DNA of 64,000 bases, taken from assembly GCA_004020875.1 (NCBI GenBank), contig SAPZ01000007.1, positions 186,001-250,000 of the forward strand, in the 5' to 3' direction. A program made the position numbers and the translations under genes. The stretch's first letter is position 1, and each line of letters begins with the position of its first letter. Below are positions 58,036-64,000 of the stretch, in pieces. A model generated the notes under the pieces. That model ran no database searches and was not told where the DNA came from. It worked only from the letters and a program-made list of their open reading frames with translations. The DNA comes from Mesorhizobium sp. GTDB lineage: Bacteria; Pseudomonadota; Alphaproteobacteria; Rhizobiales; Rhizobiaceae.

Positions 58036-58436
58036 TCATCCGTCGCGAGATTTGGCAAGGATCTGGGATTTGACCCCGTTGTCGTAGAGCCAGTCGCGCA
58101 GCGGTCGCGGCAGGATGGGAAGCGCTTTCGTCGCGCGCCACGGCCAGCCGAGCGCGGACATGGCCGCGATGAAACTGTCGAGCTTGGTGAAGGTGACGCC
58201 GTCGACGATGGCAAGGTTGCTGTCGTAATCGTCGGTCGGCAGGCCGTGCCGGCGAAAAAGCGACTCGCCGAGCGGCGATTGCGCCGCGGCGAAGCGGAAG
58301 CGTTTTCCCGGTCGAGCTTGGGGATGAGCTGGACGAAGCCCGAGCAGAACACGCAGATGCCGTCAAAGACGATCAGCGCCTGGGGGGCGTCATAGGTTTG
58401 GCGCGGTAAGGTGGGACTTTCGGGCAGGTCGGTCAT
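58036..58436 (-). pseudogene. DUF393 (DCC family) thiol-disulfide oxidoreductase-like gene, apparent frameshift at 58303-58306
   Basis: The start MTDLPESPTLPRQTYDAPQA leads to the DCC motif region VFDGICVFCSGFVQLIPKLD, then the frame fails after a run of four A residues. In the adjacent frame the family continues with RFRFAAAQSPLGESLFRRHG, IVDGVTFTKLDSF and WPWRATKALPILPRPLRDWL, ending at TGA 58036-58038. One extra A would give a normal protein of about 133 aa. A real mutation and a homopolymer sequencing error are both possible. Confidence 0.8.
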
Positions 58437-58487
58437 GGCGGCCCTGGCTGCTTATGTCTTCAGACATTAAGCCAGCCGGCGGCGGCG

Positions 58488-58613
58488 TCAAAGTCGCGGC
58501 GTTGTCGCACGCCAGTTGGCGGCGAGCACAAGGCGCTCGGCGCGATAGGTGGTGGCGCGCTGGTCGGCGGCCGGCCGGCAGATGCGGCTATGGTGGGCGC
58601 GCTCGCGAGTCAT
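58488..58613 (-). CDS. Possible 41-aa basic peptide
   Basis: ATG 58611-58613 opens a 41-codon frame rich in Arg and Thr, containing ATTYRAERLVLAANW. It begins two bases after the stop of the 48-aa frame upstream, and the two share TYRxER. No Shine-Dalgarno or family supports it independently. Confidence 0.25.
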   Translation of the reverse strand: MTRERAHHSRICRPAADQRATTYRAERLVLAANWRATTPRL

Positions 58614-58615
58614 GA

Positions 58616-58762
58616 TCAGTTCGCGCTGACGCCCAGCGAGTTGCCGCGACGGGCGCAGGCCGGCCCCGGGCCGCGCATGTAATAACGCTCCGGCCGATAG
58701 GTCGGCGCCACGAATTCGCGAATGGCTGCGGCGTAGCCTGTAATGTGATTCCAGAAGTTCAT
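58616..58762 (-). CDS. Possible 48-aa peptide
   Basis: ATG 58760-58762 opens MNFWNHITGYAAAIREFVAP and then TYRPERYYMRGPGPACARRG. AGGGACC lies about 10 bases upstream on the minus strand. The amphipathic start and Tyr/Arg-rich middle look protein-like, but I know no family. Confidence 0.38.
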   Translation of the reverse strand: MNFWNHITGYAAAIREFVAPTYRPERYYMRGPGPACARRGNSLGVSAN

Positions 58763-59045
58763 TTCAGTTGGTCCCTGTCCCGCTTTCGGATGTCCCTTCC
58801 GAATTGTTTGAGAGCATAGCGTCGAGGCGTGAATAGTCGGTGAACGTGATGTTAATTTCTGGTCCGAAAGTCGTTGCATCGTGGCCGGATTGCGGCTGAT
58901 TCGCGGTGTTTCGGTGCCTTTCGTCGCCTTTCCGCGCCGTGTGACTTTTGCATCACATATGTTTCGTTCCGATGTCGCTTGGGCGCGCTTCCGTTTCACG
59001 TTCGTCCGACGGCAGGAAATTTCCTTTCGCATGGTCGGCCCGGCA

Positions 59046-59070
59046 GGAACCTGTCACGGAAGCCGACGTT
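59046..59070 (+). promoter_or_regulatory. EcfG (general stress sigma factor) promoter for the DUF892 gene
   Basis: GGAAC at 59046-59050 and CGTT at 59067-59070 are separated by 16 bp, an exact match to the alphaproteobacterial EcfG/RpoE2 consensus. The gene starts 92 bp downstream. Confidence 0.75.
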
Positions 59071-59161
59071 GACCCGGCAAGGCCGGGAGCGAACCCGGCC
59101 GCGTTGACGGCTGTCCGCCGCGCAACTTCCCGACAATGCGAAACATGGAAAGGCAACCGCC

Positions 59162-59668
59162 ATGGGCTTCTTTTCGAAAGACATCAAGACGCTGGACGAT
59201 CTCTTCATCCATACACTGCGCGACATCTATTATGCCGAGAAGCAGATCGAAAAATCGCTGCCGAAGATGATCGACAAGGCGACCGATCCGCAGTTGAAAG
59301 CCGGCTTCGAGAAGCATCTCACGCAGACCAAGGGTCACATCGAGCGGGTCGAGCAGGTGTTCGAGCTGCATGGCGTCAAGGCAAAGACCGTCAACTGCCC
59401 GGCCATCGACGGCATCCTCGCGGAGGCCGACGAGGTGAGCGGCGATGTCGACGACAAGGAGGTCCTCGATGCGGCGCTGATCGCCTCGGCGCAGGCCGTC
59501 GAGCACTATGAGATAACGCGCTACGGCACGCTGATCGCCTGGGCCAAGCAGCTCGGCCGCAGCGATTGCGCCAATGTGCTGGCCAAGAACCTCAAGGAAG
59601 AAGAGGCGACCGACCGCAAGCTGACCGAGATCGCCGAAAGCAAGGTCAACCTTCAGGCGGCAGAATAG
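59162..59668 (+). CDS. DUF892 ferritin-like protein (YciE/YciF family)
   Basis: A 168-aa four-helix-bundle protein of the YciE/YciF type. It has LFIHTLRDIYYAEKQIEKSL, HLTQTKGHIERVEQVFELHG, CPAIDGILAEADE and VEHYEITRYGTLIAWAKQLG. The Glu and His residues in each helix are the likely di-metal ligands. Such genes are induced by general stress in many proteobacteria. The EcfG promoter 92 bp upstream agrees. Confidence 0.92.
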   Translation: MGFFSKDIKTLDDLFIHTLRDIYYAEKQIEKSLPKMIDKATDPQLKAGFEKHLTQTKGHIERVEQVFELHGVKAKTVNCPAIDGILAEADEVSGDVDDKEVLDAALIASAQAVEHYEITRYGTLIAWAKQLGRSDCANVLAKNLKEEEATDRKLTEIAESKVNLQAAE

Positions 59669-59710
59669 GCTCACGATAAGGCCGGCGCGTGGCGTCGGCC
59701 CTCCCGTCCG

Positions 59711-59736
59711 GGAACCGAAGCGGCGCTCAGGCCGTT
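59711..59736 (+). promoter_or_regulatory. EcfG-type promoter for ku-ligD
   Basis: GGAAC at 59711-59715 and CGTT at 59733-59736 with a 17 bp spacer match the EcfG/RpoE2 consensus. The ku start codon is 45 bp downstream, preceded by AAGGAG. Confidence 0.75.
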
Positions 59737-59780
59737 TCGGTTTGTCCGATGTTGTCCCGATGCTGCAAGGAGTGTTCGTC

Positions 59781-60641
59781 ATGGCGCCGCGCCCCGCCTG
59801 GAGCGGTTATCTCAAGCTTTCACTGGTCACCTGCGCCATCCAACTGAGCAACGTCGTCACCCACGCCGAAAAGGTGTCCTTCCACATCCTCAACCGCAAG
59901 ACCGGCAACAGGGTCCGGCGTGTCTATGTCGACCAGAAAAGCGGCAAGCCGCTGGAAGAGGATGAGGAGGTCAGGGGTTTCGAGGTCGGCAGGGACGAAT
60001 TCATCCGCATCGAGGACGAGGATATCGAGGCGGTCCAGATCGAATCGTCGCACACGCTCGATCTCGACGGCTTCGTCGACAAGGCTTCGATCGATCAGGT
60101 CTATCTCGACACGCCCTATTACGTCTCGCCGGCAGACAAGGTTTCGGAGGAGGCCTTCGCCGTCATCCGCGATGCGCTTGCGGAGAAGAAAATGGCCGGC
60201 TTGGCCCGCATCGTGCTCTATCAGCGGGAGCGCCCGGCGATGATCGAGCCGTTCGGCAAAGGCATGCTGCTGACGACGCTGCGCTACGGAGACACCGTGC
60301 GCGACGCGTCCGGCGTGTTCGCCGACATCCAGTCCGCGAAGCTGGACGGCGAGATGGTCGGGCTGGCCGAGAATATCATTGACAAGAAGAAGGCGAAGTT
60401 CGACCCGGCCAAATTCAGGGATCGCTATGAAGAATCGCTGCTCGAGCTGGTCCGTTCCAAGAAGGCCGGCAGAAAGGCGCCGAAGGCCAAGGCATCGCCG
60501 AAACCGTCCAACGTCGTTAATCTGTTCGACGCGCTGAAGAAGAGCCTCAGTGCCGACGACGGCAAAGCCGGCAAAACTTCGTCAAAGAAGGCGCGACGGC
60601 CAAGGGCCAAAGCGGCGGCGTCGAAGCGTAAATCCGCATAG
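59781..60641 (+). CDS. ku: Non-homologous end-joining protein Ku
   Basis: Bacterial Ku forms a homodimeric ring on DNA ends and recruits LigD. The 286-aa product starts MAPRPAWSGYLKLSLVTCAI (ATG 59781, AAGGAG nine bases upstream). It has the Ku core RRVYVDQKSGKPLEEDEEVRG, IQIESSHTLDLDGFVD-like segment and DTPYYVSPADKVSEEAFAVI. The Lys/Ala-rich C-terminal tail (KKARRPRAKAAASKRKSA) resembles Ku tails that bind DNA. It is 12 bp upstream of ligD. Confidence 0.95.
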   Translation: MAPRPAWSGYLKLSLVTCAIQLSNVVTHAEKVSFHILNRKTGNRVRRVYVDQKSGKPLEEDEEVRGFEVGRDEFIRIEDEDIEAVQIESSHTLDLDGFVDKASIDQVYLDTPYYVSPADKVSEEAFAVIRDALAEKKMAGLARIVLYQRERPAMIEPFGKGMLLTTLRYGDTVRDASGVFADIQSAKLDGEMVGLAENIIDKKKAKFDPAKFRDRYEESLLELVRSKKAGRKAPKAKASPKPSNVVNLFDALKKSLSADDGKAGKTSSKKARRPRAKAAASKRKSA

Positions 60642-60653
60642 GGGAGTGGCGGC

Positions 60654-63149
60654 ATGGCGAGCCTCGAACAATATCACGCCAAGCGCGATTTCAAGAAAAC
60701 CGCCGAGCCGGCCGGCAAGGTGAAGCACGGCAAGCAGGCCGGCGGTATCTTCGTCGTCCAGAAGCATGCCGCCACGCGGCTTCATTACGATTTCCGGCTG
60801 GAACATGACGGCGTGCTGTGGAGCTGGGCGGTGACGCGTGGCCCGAGCCTCGATCCGCATGAGAAGCGGCTTGCCGTGCATGTCGAGGACCATCCGATCG
60901 ACTATGCGTCTTTCGAGGGCACCATACCAAAGGGCCAATATGGCGGCGGCTCGGTCCTGGTCTGGGACGAAGGCAGATGGACACCGGACGGCGATCCGGC
61001 CAAGGGCATGAAGAAGGGACATATCGATTTCGAGCTCGAAGGCCAAAAGCTCAACGGTCGCTGGCATCTGGTCAGGCTGAGGCCTCGCCCCGGCGAGAAG
61101 CGCGACAACTGGCTGCTGATCAAATCCGACGACGCCGCCGCCCGGCCGGGCGAGGACATTCTGGTGGAGGAGCCGCGTTCGGTCAAATCCGGCCTGACCA
61201 TCGAAGAAGTTGGCGGGGGCAAGGCCGCCAAGGGGCACAAACCGAAAGTCTGGCAGTCGAACAGACCTGCCAAAGCCAAGGCCGGCCAGGCCCGGCGGCT
61301 CGAATTCATCGAGCCGCAGCTGGCGACGCTGGAGAAGGAAGCACCCACCGGCGACGACTGGCTGCATGAAGTGAAATTCGACGGCTACCGCATGCAGGCG
61401 CAGATCGAAGGCAGCGAGGTCAGGCTGCTCACCCGCGCCGGCCTCGACTGGACCGGCAAATTCGAGGGGCCGGTCACCGCTGCGCTGGCCAAACTGAAAT
61501 GCCGCGACGCCATCATGGACGGCGAGGTCGTGGTGCTGGCCGACAGCGGCGTGTCGTCGTTCCCGCTGCTGCAGGCGGATCTCTCGGCCCACAGTGCCGA
61601 CCGCTTCGTCTATTATGTGTTCGATCTGATGCGCCTCGACGGCGAGGATTTGCGCCGCGAACCGCTGGTCGAGCGCAAGCAGGCGCTGGCTGAGCTGCTC
61701 GGCGAGCAGCCCGAGAATTCGGCGCTGCGCTTCAGCGATCATTTCCACGAGCCCGGCAAGGTCATGCTGCAGCATGTCTGCCGCATGGGTCTCGAAGGCG
61801 TGGTGTCGAAGCGCGCCGACGCGCCCTATCGCAGCGGGCGGGGGCTCACCTGGATCAAGTCGAAATGCACGCTCCGGCAGGAATTCGTCATCGGCGGCTA
61901 TCTGCCTTCGGACAAGAGCGGGCGGGGCGTGCGCTCGCTTCTCGTCGGCTATTATGAAGGCGGCAAGCTCAACTACGCCGGCCGTGTAGGCACCGGCTTT
62001 TCCGGCAAGGTGCTGACGGATTTGAAGAAGAAGCTCGATCGCCTCGAGGCGAAGACATCGCCTTTCTCTGCGGCGGTGCCGAAGGGCAAGGGGCTTACCT
62101 TCGTCAAGCCCGAGCTTGTCGGCGAGGTGGAGTTCCGCAGCTGGACATCCGACCGTATAATCCGCCACGCTTCGTTCCAGGGGCTTCGCGAGGACAAGCC
62201 GGCGGAGGAAGTCGTGCAGGAAAAGCCGATGAAGGCCGAGAGCGAAGCAAAGCCGAGCGCAAAGGCGCCGTCAAAACCCCCGGCCGGAGCGGCGAAGACC
62301 TCGATAAAACTCTCGCATCCCGACAAGCTGTTGTGGCCCGACGAGGAGGTCTCGAAACAGGACCTGCTCGAACACTACGCTTTGGTGTGGCCGCGCATGG
62401 AGCAGTTTGTCGTAAACCGGCCGCTGAGCCTTGTGCGCGCGCCCGACGGCATCCACGGCCAGCGCTTCTTCCAGAAACACGCCTCGCCCGGCATGAGTGA
62501 CAAGATCGCCCGCATGAAAGATCCGACCGATGGCGAGGAGATACTCTACATCAAGGATTTCGACGGGCTGGCGGCGCTGGTCCAGTATGGCGTGGTCGAG
62601 GTGCATATCTGGGGCTCGACGATCGATGAGCTGGAAAAGCCCGACCAGATCATCTTCGACCTCGATCCGGACGAAGGCATCGATGTCGGCAAAGTGCGTG
62701 AAGCGGCGCTGGACATCCACACGCAGCTCGACGAGCTGTCGCTGCCCAACCTGGTCAAGACCTCGGGTGGCAAGGGCTATCACGTTCTGGTGCCGCTGAA
62801 GCCCTCTGCCGAATGGGACGCTGTCAAGGATTTCGCCCATGATTTCGCTCGCGCGTTGGAGCAGGCCGCGCCCGACCGCTACACGGCGACCTTGTCGAAG
62901 AAGGCGCGCACCGGAAGAATCTTCGTCGACTATCTGCGAAACGGCCGCGGCGCGACCACGGTCGCGCCCTATTCCTCGCGCGCCAAGAAGGGCGCGACGA
63001 TATCGATGCCGGTGACCTGGCCGGAGATCGACAAGGGCCTTGCGCCGAATGCCTTCCCGCTTGGCGATGCTTCCACGCTGGCTCAGCTGAAGAAGGCCGA
63101 TCCGTGGAAGGAGTTCTTCAAGCTGGGGAAGGCGTTGAAGCGGAGTTAA
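60654..63149 (+). CDS. ligD: Multifunctional NHEJ DNA ligase D
   Basis: The 831-aa protein has three enzyme domains. An N-terminal 3'-phosphoesterase (about 1-170) contains QKHAATRLHYDFRLEHDG and HVEDHPIDYASFEGTIP. An ATP-dependent ligase (about 215-520) has the adenylated Lys241 in EVKFDGYRMQ, then DGEVVVL and TWIKSKC. A C-terminal primase-polymerase (about 545-830) has HPDKLLWPDE, the DLD metal pair at 669-671 in IFDLDPDEG, and SGGKGYHVLVPL. The Ser/Lys/Pro-rich linker near 515-545 separates the last two. It is in an operon with ku. Confidence 0.96.
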   Translation: MASLEQYHAKRDFKKTAEPAGKVKHGKQAGGIFVVQKHAATRLHYDFRLEHDGVLWSWAVTRGPSLDPHEKRLAVHVEDHPIDYASFEGTIPKGQYGGGSVLVWDEGRWTPDGDPAKGMKKGHIDFELEGQKLNGRWHLVRLRPRPGEKRDNWLLIKSDDAAARPGEDILVEEPRSVKSGLTIEEVGGGKAAKGHKPKVWQSNRPAKAKAGQARRLEFIEPQLATLEKEAPTGDDWLHEVKFDGYRMQAQIEGSEVRLLTRAGLDWTGKFEGPVTAALAKLKCRDAIMDGEVVVLADSGVSSFPLLQADLSAHSADRFVYYVFDLMRLDGEDLRREPLVERKQALAELLGEQPENSALRFSDHFHEPGKVMLQHVCRMGLEGVVSKRADAPYRSGRGLTWIKSKCTLRQEFVIGGYLPSDKSGRGVRSLLVGYYEGGKLNYAGRVGTGFSGKVLTDLKKKLDRLEAKTSPFSAAVPKGKGLTFVKPELVGEVEFRSWTSDRIIRHASFQGLREDKPAEEVVQEKPMKAESEAKPSAKAPSKPPAGAAKTSIKLSHPDKLLWPDEEVSKQDLLEHYALVWPRMEQFVVNRPLSLVRAPDGIHGQRFFQKHASPGMSDKIARMKDPTDGEEILYIKDFDGLAALVQYGVVEVHIWGSTIDELEKPDQIIFDLDPDEGIDVGKVREAALDIHTQLDELSLPNLVKTSGGKGYHVLVPLKPSAEWDAVKDFAHDFARALEQAAPDRYTATLSKKARTGRIFVDYLRNGRGATTVAPYSSRAKKGATISMPVTWPEIDKGLAPNAFPLGDASTLAQLKKADPWKEFFKLGKALKRS

Positions 63150-63215
63150 CTGGCGCAACAAGCGTCGCGATCCTTCGCCCCCCTCTGTACTGCCGGACAT
63201 CTCCCCCGCTTTGTC

Positions 63216-63445
63216 GACGCTATGCACATATCATCTGTGACTGGCGTACCTGATCGACCTGAGGCTTGATTGCCACGTGGTTCCCCCAATCCGTCGCTGC
63301 TTCGCAGCGCCACCTTTCCCCCCTCCGGAGGGAAAGGAAGGGCGCCTTTCCTCTACCCCGTCGATCGGGGGAGAGGTGGCTCGGCGAAGCCGAGACGGAG
63401 TGGGGGTCGACCAGCGCTGCATTGGACAATACATGCGCCAGGCTG
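63216..63445. repeat. Large dispersed repeat, family D, copy 2 (inverted relative to copy 1)
   Basis: Reads CTATGCACATATCATCTGTG, AGGCTTGATTGCCACGTGGT, CTTCGCAGCGCCACCTTTCC and GGTCGACCAGCGCTGCATTG in order. This is the reverse complement of the element at 31005-31255, lacking the 45 bp segment found there. It occupies most of the gap between ligD and the ArsR-type gene. Confidence 0.85.
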
Positions 63446-63480
63446 CCATGCTTTCCCGCCAGCACCAAGAGATTGTCCGC

Positions 63481-64000
63481 CTAGGACAGAAACACCCTCT
63501 CAAATTCTTGCCTGCCCCTCGGCGAGAACACCACGGCGCGGCTATCCTTTTCGCGGCGGGCCCATTTCTCGGCGATGATCTTGTCGAGGATGGCGGCGCC
63601 CAGCATGCCGGCGAGATGCGAGCGCCGCACGCTCCAGTCGAGGCAAGCGCGGCACACCGGCCGCCGGGCCTTGGCATGGGTCTCGATGCCGAGCGCGGAA
63701 AAATGCGCCGCGCCGGAAGATGACAGCCGGATCTCGTTGTCCTCGCGCAGCAGAAGTTTCCTGTCGAAGAGTCGGTCGAGCATCGCAACGGCCTGCTCGC
63801 CGGCGAGGTGGTCGTAGCAGACCCGCGCCACGCGCATGGCCGCATCGCGCGGACCGGGCCGCGCCCGTCTCGGGCCGACCGCTTCGGCTACGCCGATGAT
63901 CGCCTCGATCATGCTGGCCACTTGCGCACTGGCCAGCCCGTAATAGCGGTGGCGGCCCTGGCTGGCCAAGGTCAGCAGGCCGCCCTCCATCAGCTTGGAC
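63481..64000 (-). CDS. ArsR-family winged-helix regulator, partial (5' end beyond the window)
   Basis: About 173 C-terminal residues are visible. The beginning (SKLMEGGLLTLASQGRHRYY) is the recognition-helix/wing end of an ArsR-type domain. The rest includes ARVCYDHLAGEQAVAMLDRL and RACLDWSVRRSHLAGMLGAA. It is longer than small ArsR sensors and resembles rhizobial ArsR-like proteins with an effector C-terminal domain; Cys residues (VCYDH, VCRACLDW) could bind a metal or a thiol ligand. The stop is TAG at 63481-63483. Confidence 0.8.
   Translation of the reverse strand, partial: SKLMEGGLLTLASQGRHRYYGLASAQVASMIEAIIGVAEAVGPRRARPGPRDAAMRVARVCYDHLAGEQAVAMLDRLFDRKLLLREDNEIRLSSSGAAHFSALGIETHAKARRPVCRACLDWSVRRSHLAGMLGAAILDKIIAEKWARREKDSRAVVFSPRGRQEFERVFLS

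Larger units (their letters stand above)
58437..59161. other. 725 bp region with only small possible ORFs and the DUF892 promoter
   Basis: No conserved gene was recognised. Two tandem short frames on the minus strand (58616-58762 and 58488-58613) share a TYRxER motif. An EcfG-type promoter for the next gene is at 59046-59070. Confidence 0.5.

Noticed and set aside
58290..58320. Programmed -1 frameshift in the DUF393 gene
   Set aside because: The GGGAAAAC sequence is not in the correct frame phase for an X-XXY-YYZ slip, and no structure or family precedent supports it; simple base loss is the better explanation.
60582..62168. Long minus-strand open frame
   Set aside because: Antisense to ku/ligD, with Arg/Ala/Leu-rich, non-protein-like composition.

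Overview
The window looks like the replication-origin region of the main chromosome of a Rhizobiales alphaproteobacterium, most likely Mesorhizobium or a close relative. The evidence is the very high GC content, the alphaproteobacterial origin gene order (parB, parA, rsmG, mnmG, mnmE ... rho, hemJ, hemE, origin, ppsR, maf, aroE, coaE, dnaQ, secB, fxsA), parS sites, GANTC (CcrM) sites and several dispersed palindromic intergenic repeats of rhizobial type. The genus is an inference; no 16S gene is present.

Layout. 1-5343: chromosome partitioning (parB partial, parA) and tRNA/rRNA modification genes (rsmG, mnmG, mnmE), with parS sites at 1831 and 3936-4026. 5451-10637: a DUF255 thioredoxin-fold protein, rho, hemJ and hemE. 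10638-11037: a non-coding 400 bp segment between hemE and ppsR with an AT-rich stretch, six GANTC sites and seven DnaA-box-like 9-mers, interpreted here as oriC. Gene polarity switches here from mainly minus to mainly plus. 11038-14820: ppsR, maf, aroE, coaE, dnaQ. 15120-18795: secB, fxsA, then the Tim44-like/mltA/smr cluster.

18800-31600: a small XRE regulator, a small secreted protein, a bacterial transglutaminase-like protease, PHB depolymerase phaZ, rlpA, a YdhS-like flavoprotein, a reverse transsulfuration pair (cystathionine beta-synthase and gamma-lyase), and a D-amino-acid module (GntR regulator, dadA, Asp/Glu-racemase family protein). 31600-35350: a UBP-type zinc finger next to a three-domain cNMP-binding/glutaredoxin-like/TrxR-like flavoprotein that lacks redox cysteine pairs, a TacA-TacT type toxin-antitoxin pair with its operator, an AT-rich stretch, an orphan Flp pilin and tRNA-Leu(CAG).

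35535-50340: mostly minus-strand housekeeping genes (gpmA, dapB, an MsbA-like ABC exporter, glk, mepA, an SDR, queG, gst, yraN, rsmI, an LMW-phosphatase-like gene, hemW, rdgB, a VOC protein, rph), with uppP on plus. 50517-56326: hrcA (with no grpE after it), a 65-aa coiled-coil protein, a PQQ-type sugar dehydrogenase, lysE, cysK and a second gst. 56323-58436: an ECF42-type sigma factor with its YciI/DGPF partner and a DUF393 protein; both the sigma factor and the DUF393 gene carry apparent single-base frameshifts. 59046-63149: a general-stress module in which a DUF892 ferritin-like gene and the NHEJ genes ku-ligD each follow a good EcfG-type promoter (GGAAC-N16/17-CGTT). The window ends in a partial ArsR-type regulator.

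At least five dispersed intergenic repeat families occur. One ~220 bp element is present twice in inverted orientation 32 kb apart; another supplies the C-terminal residues and stop codon of the LMW-phosphatase-like protein. No CRISPR array, transposase, integrase or rRNA gene was seen.
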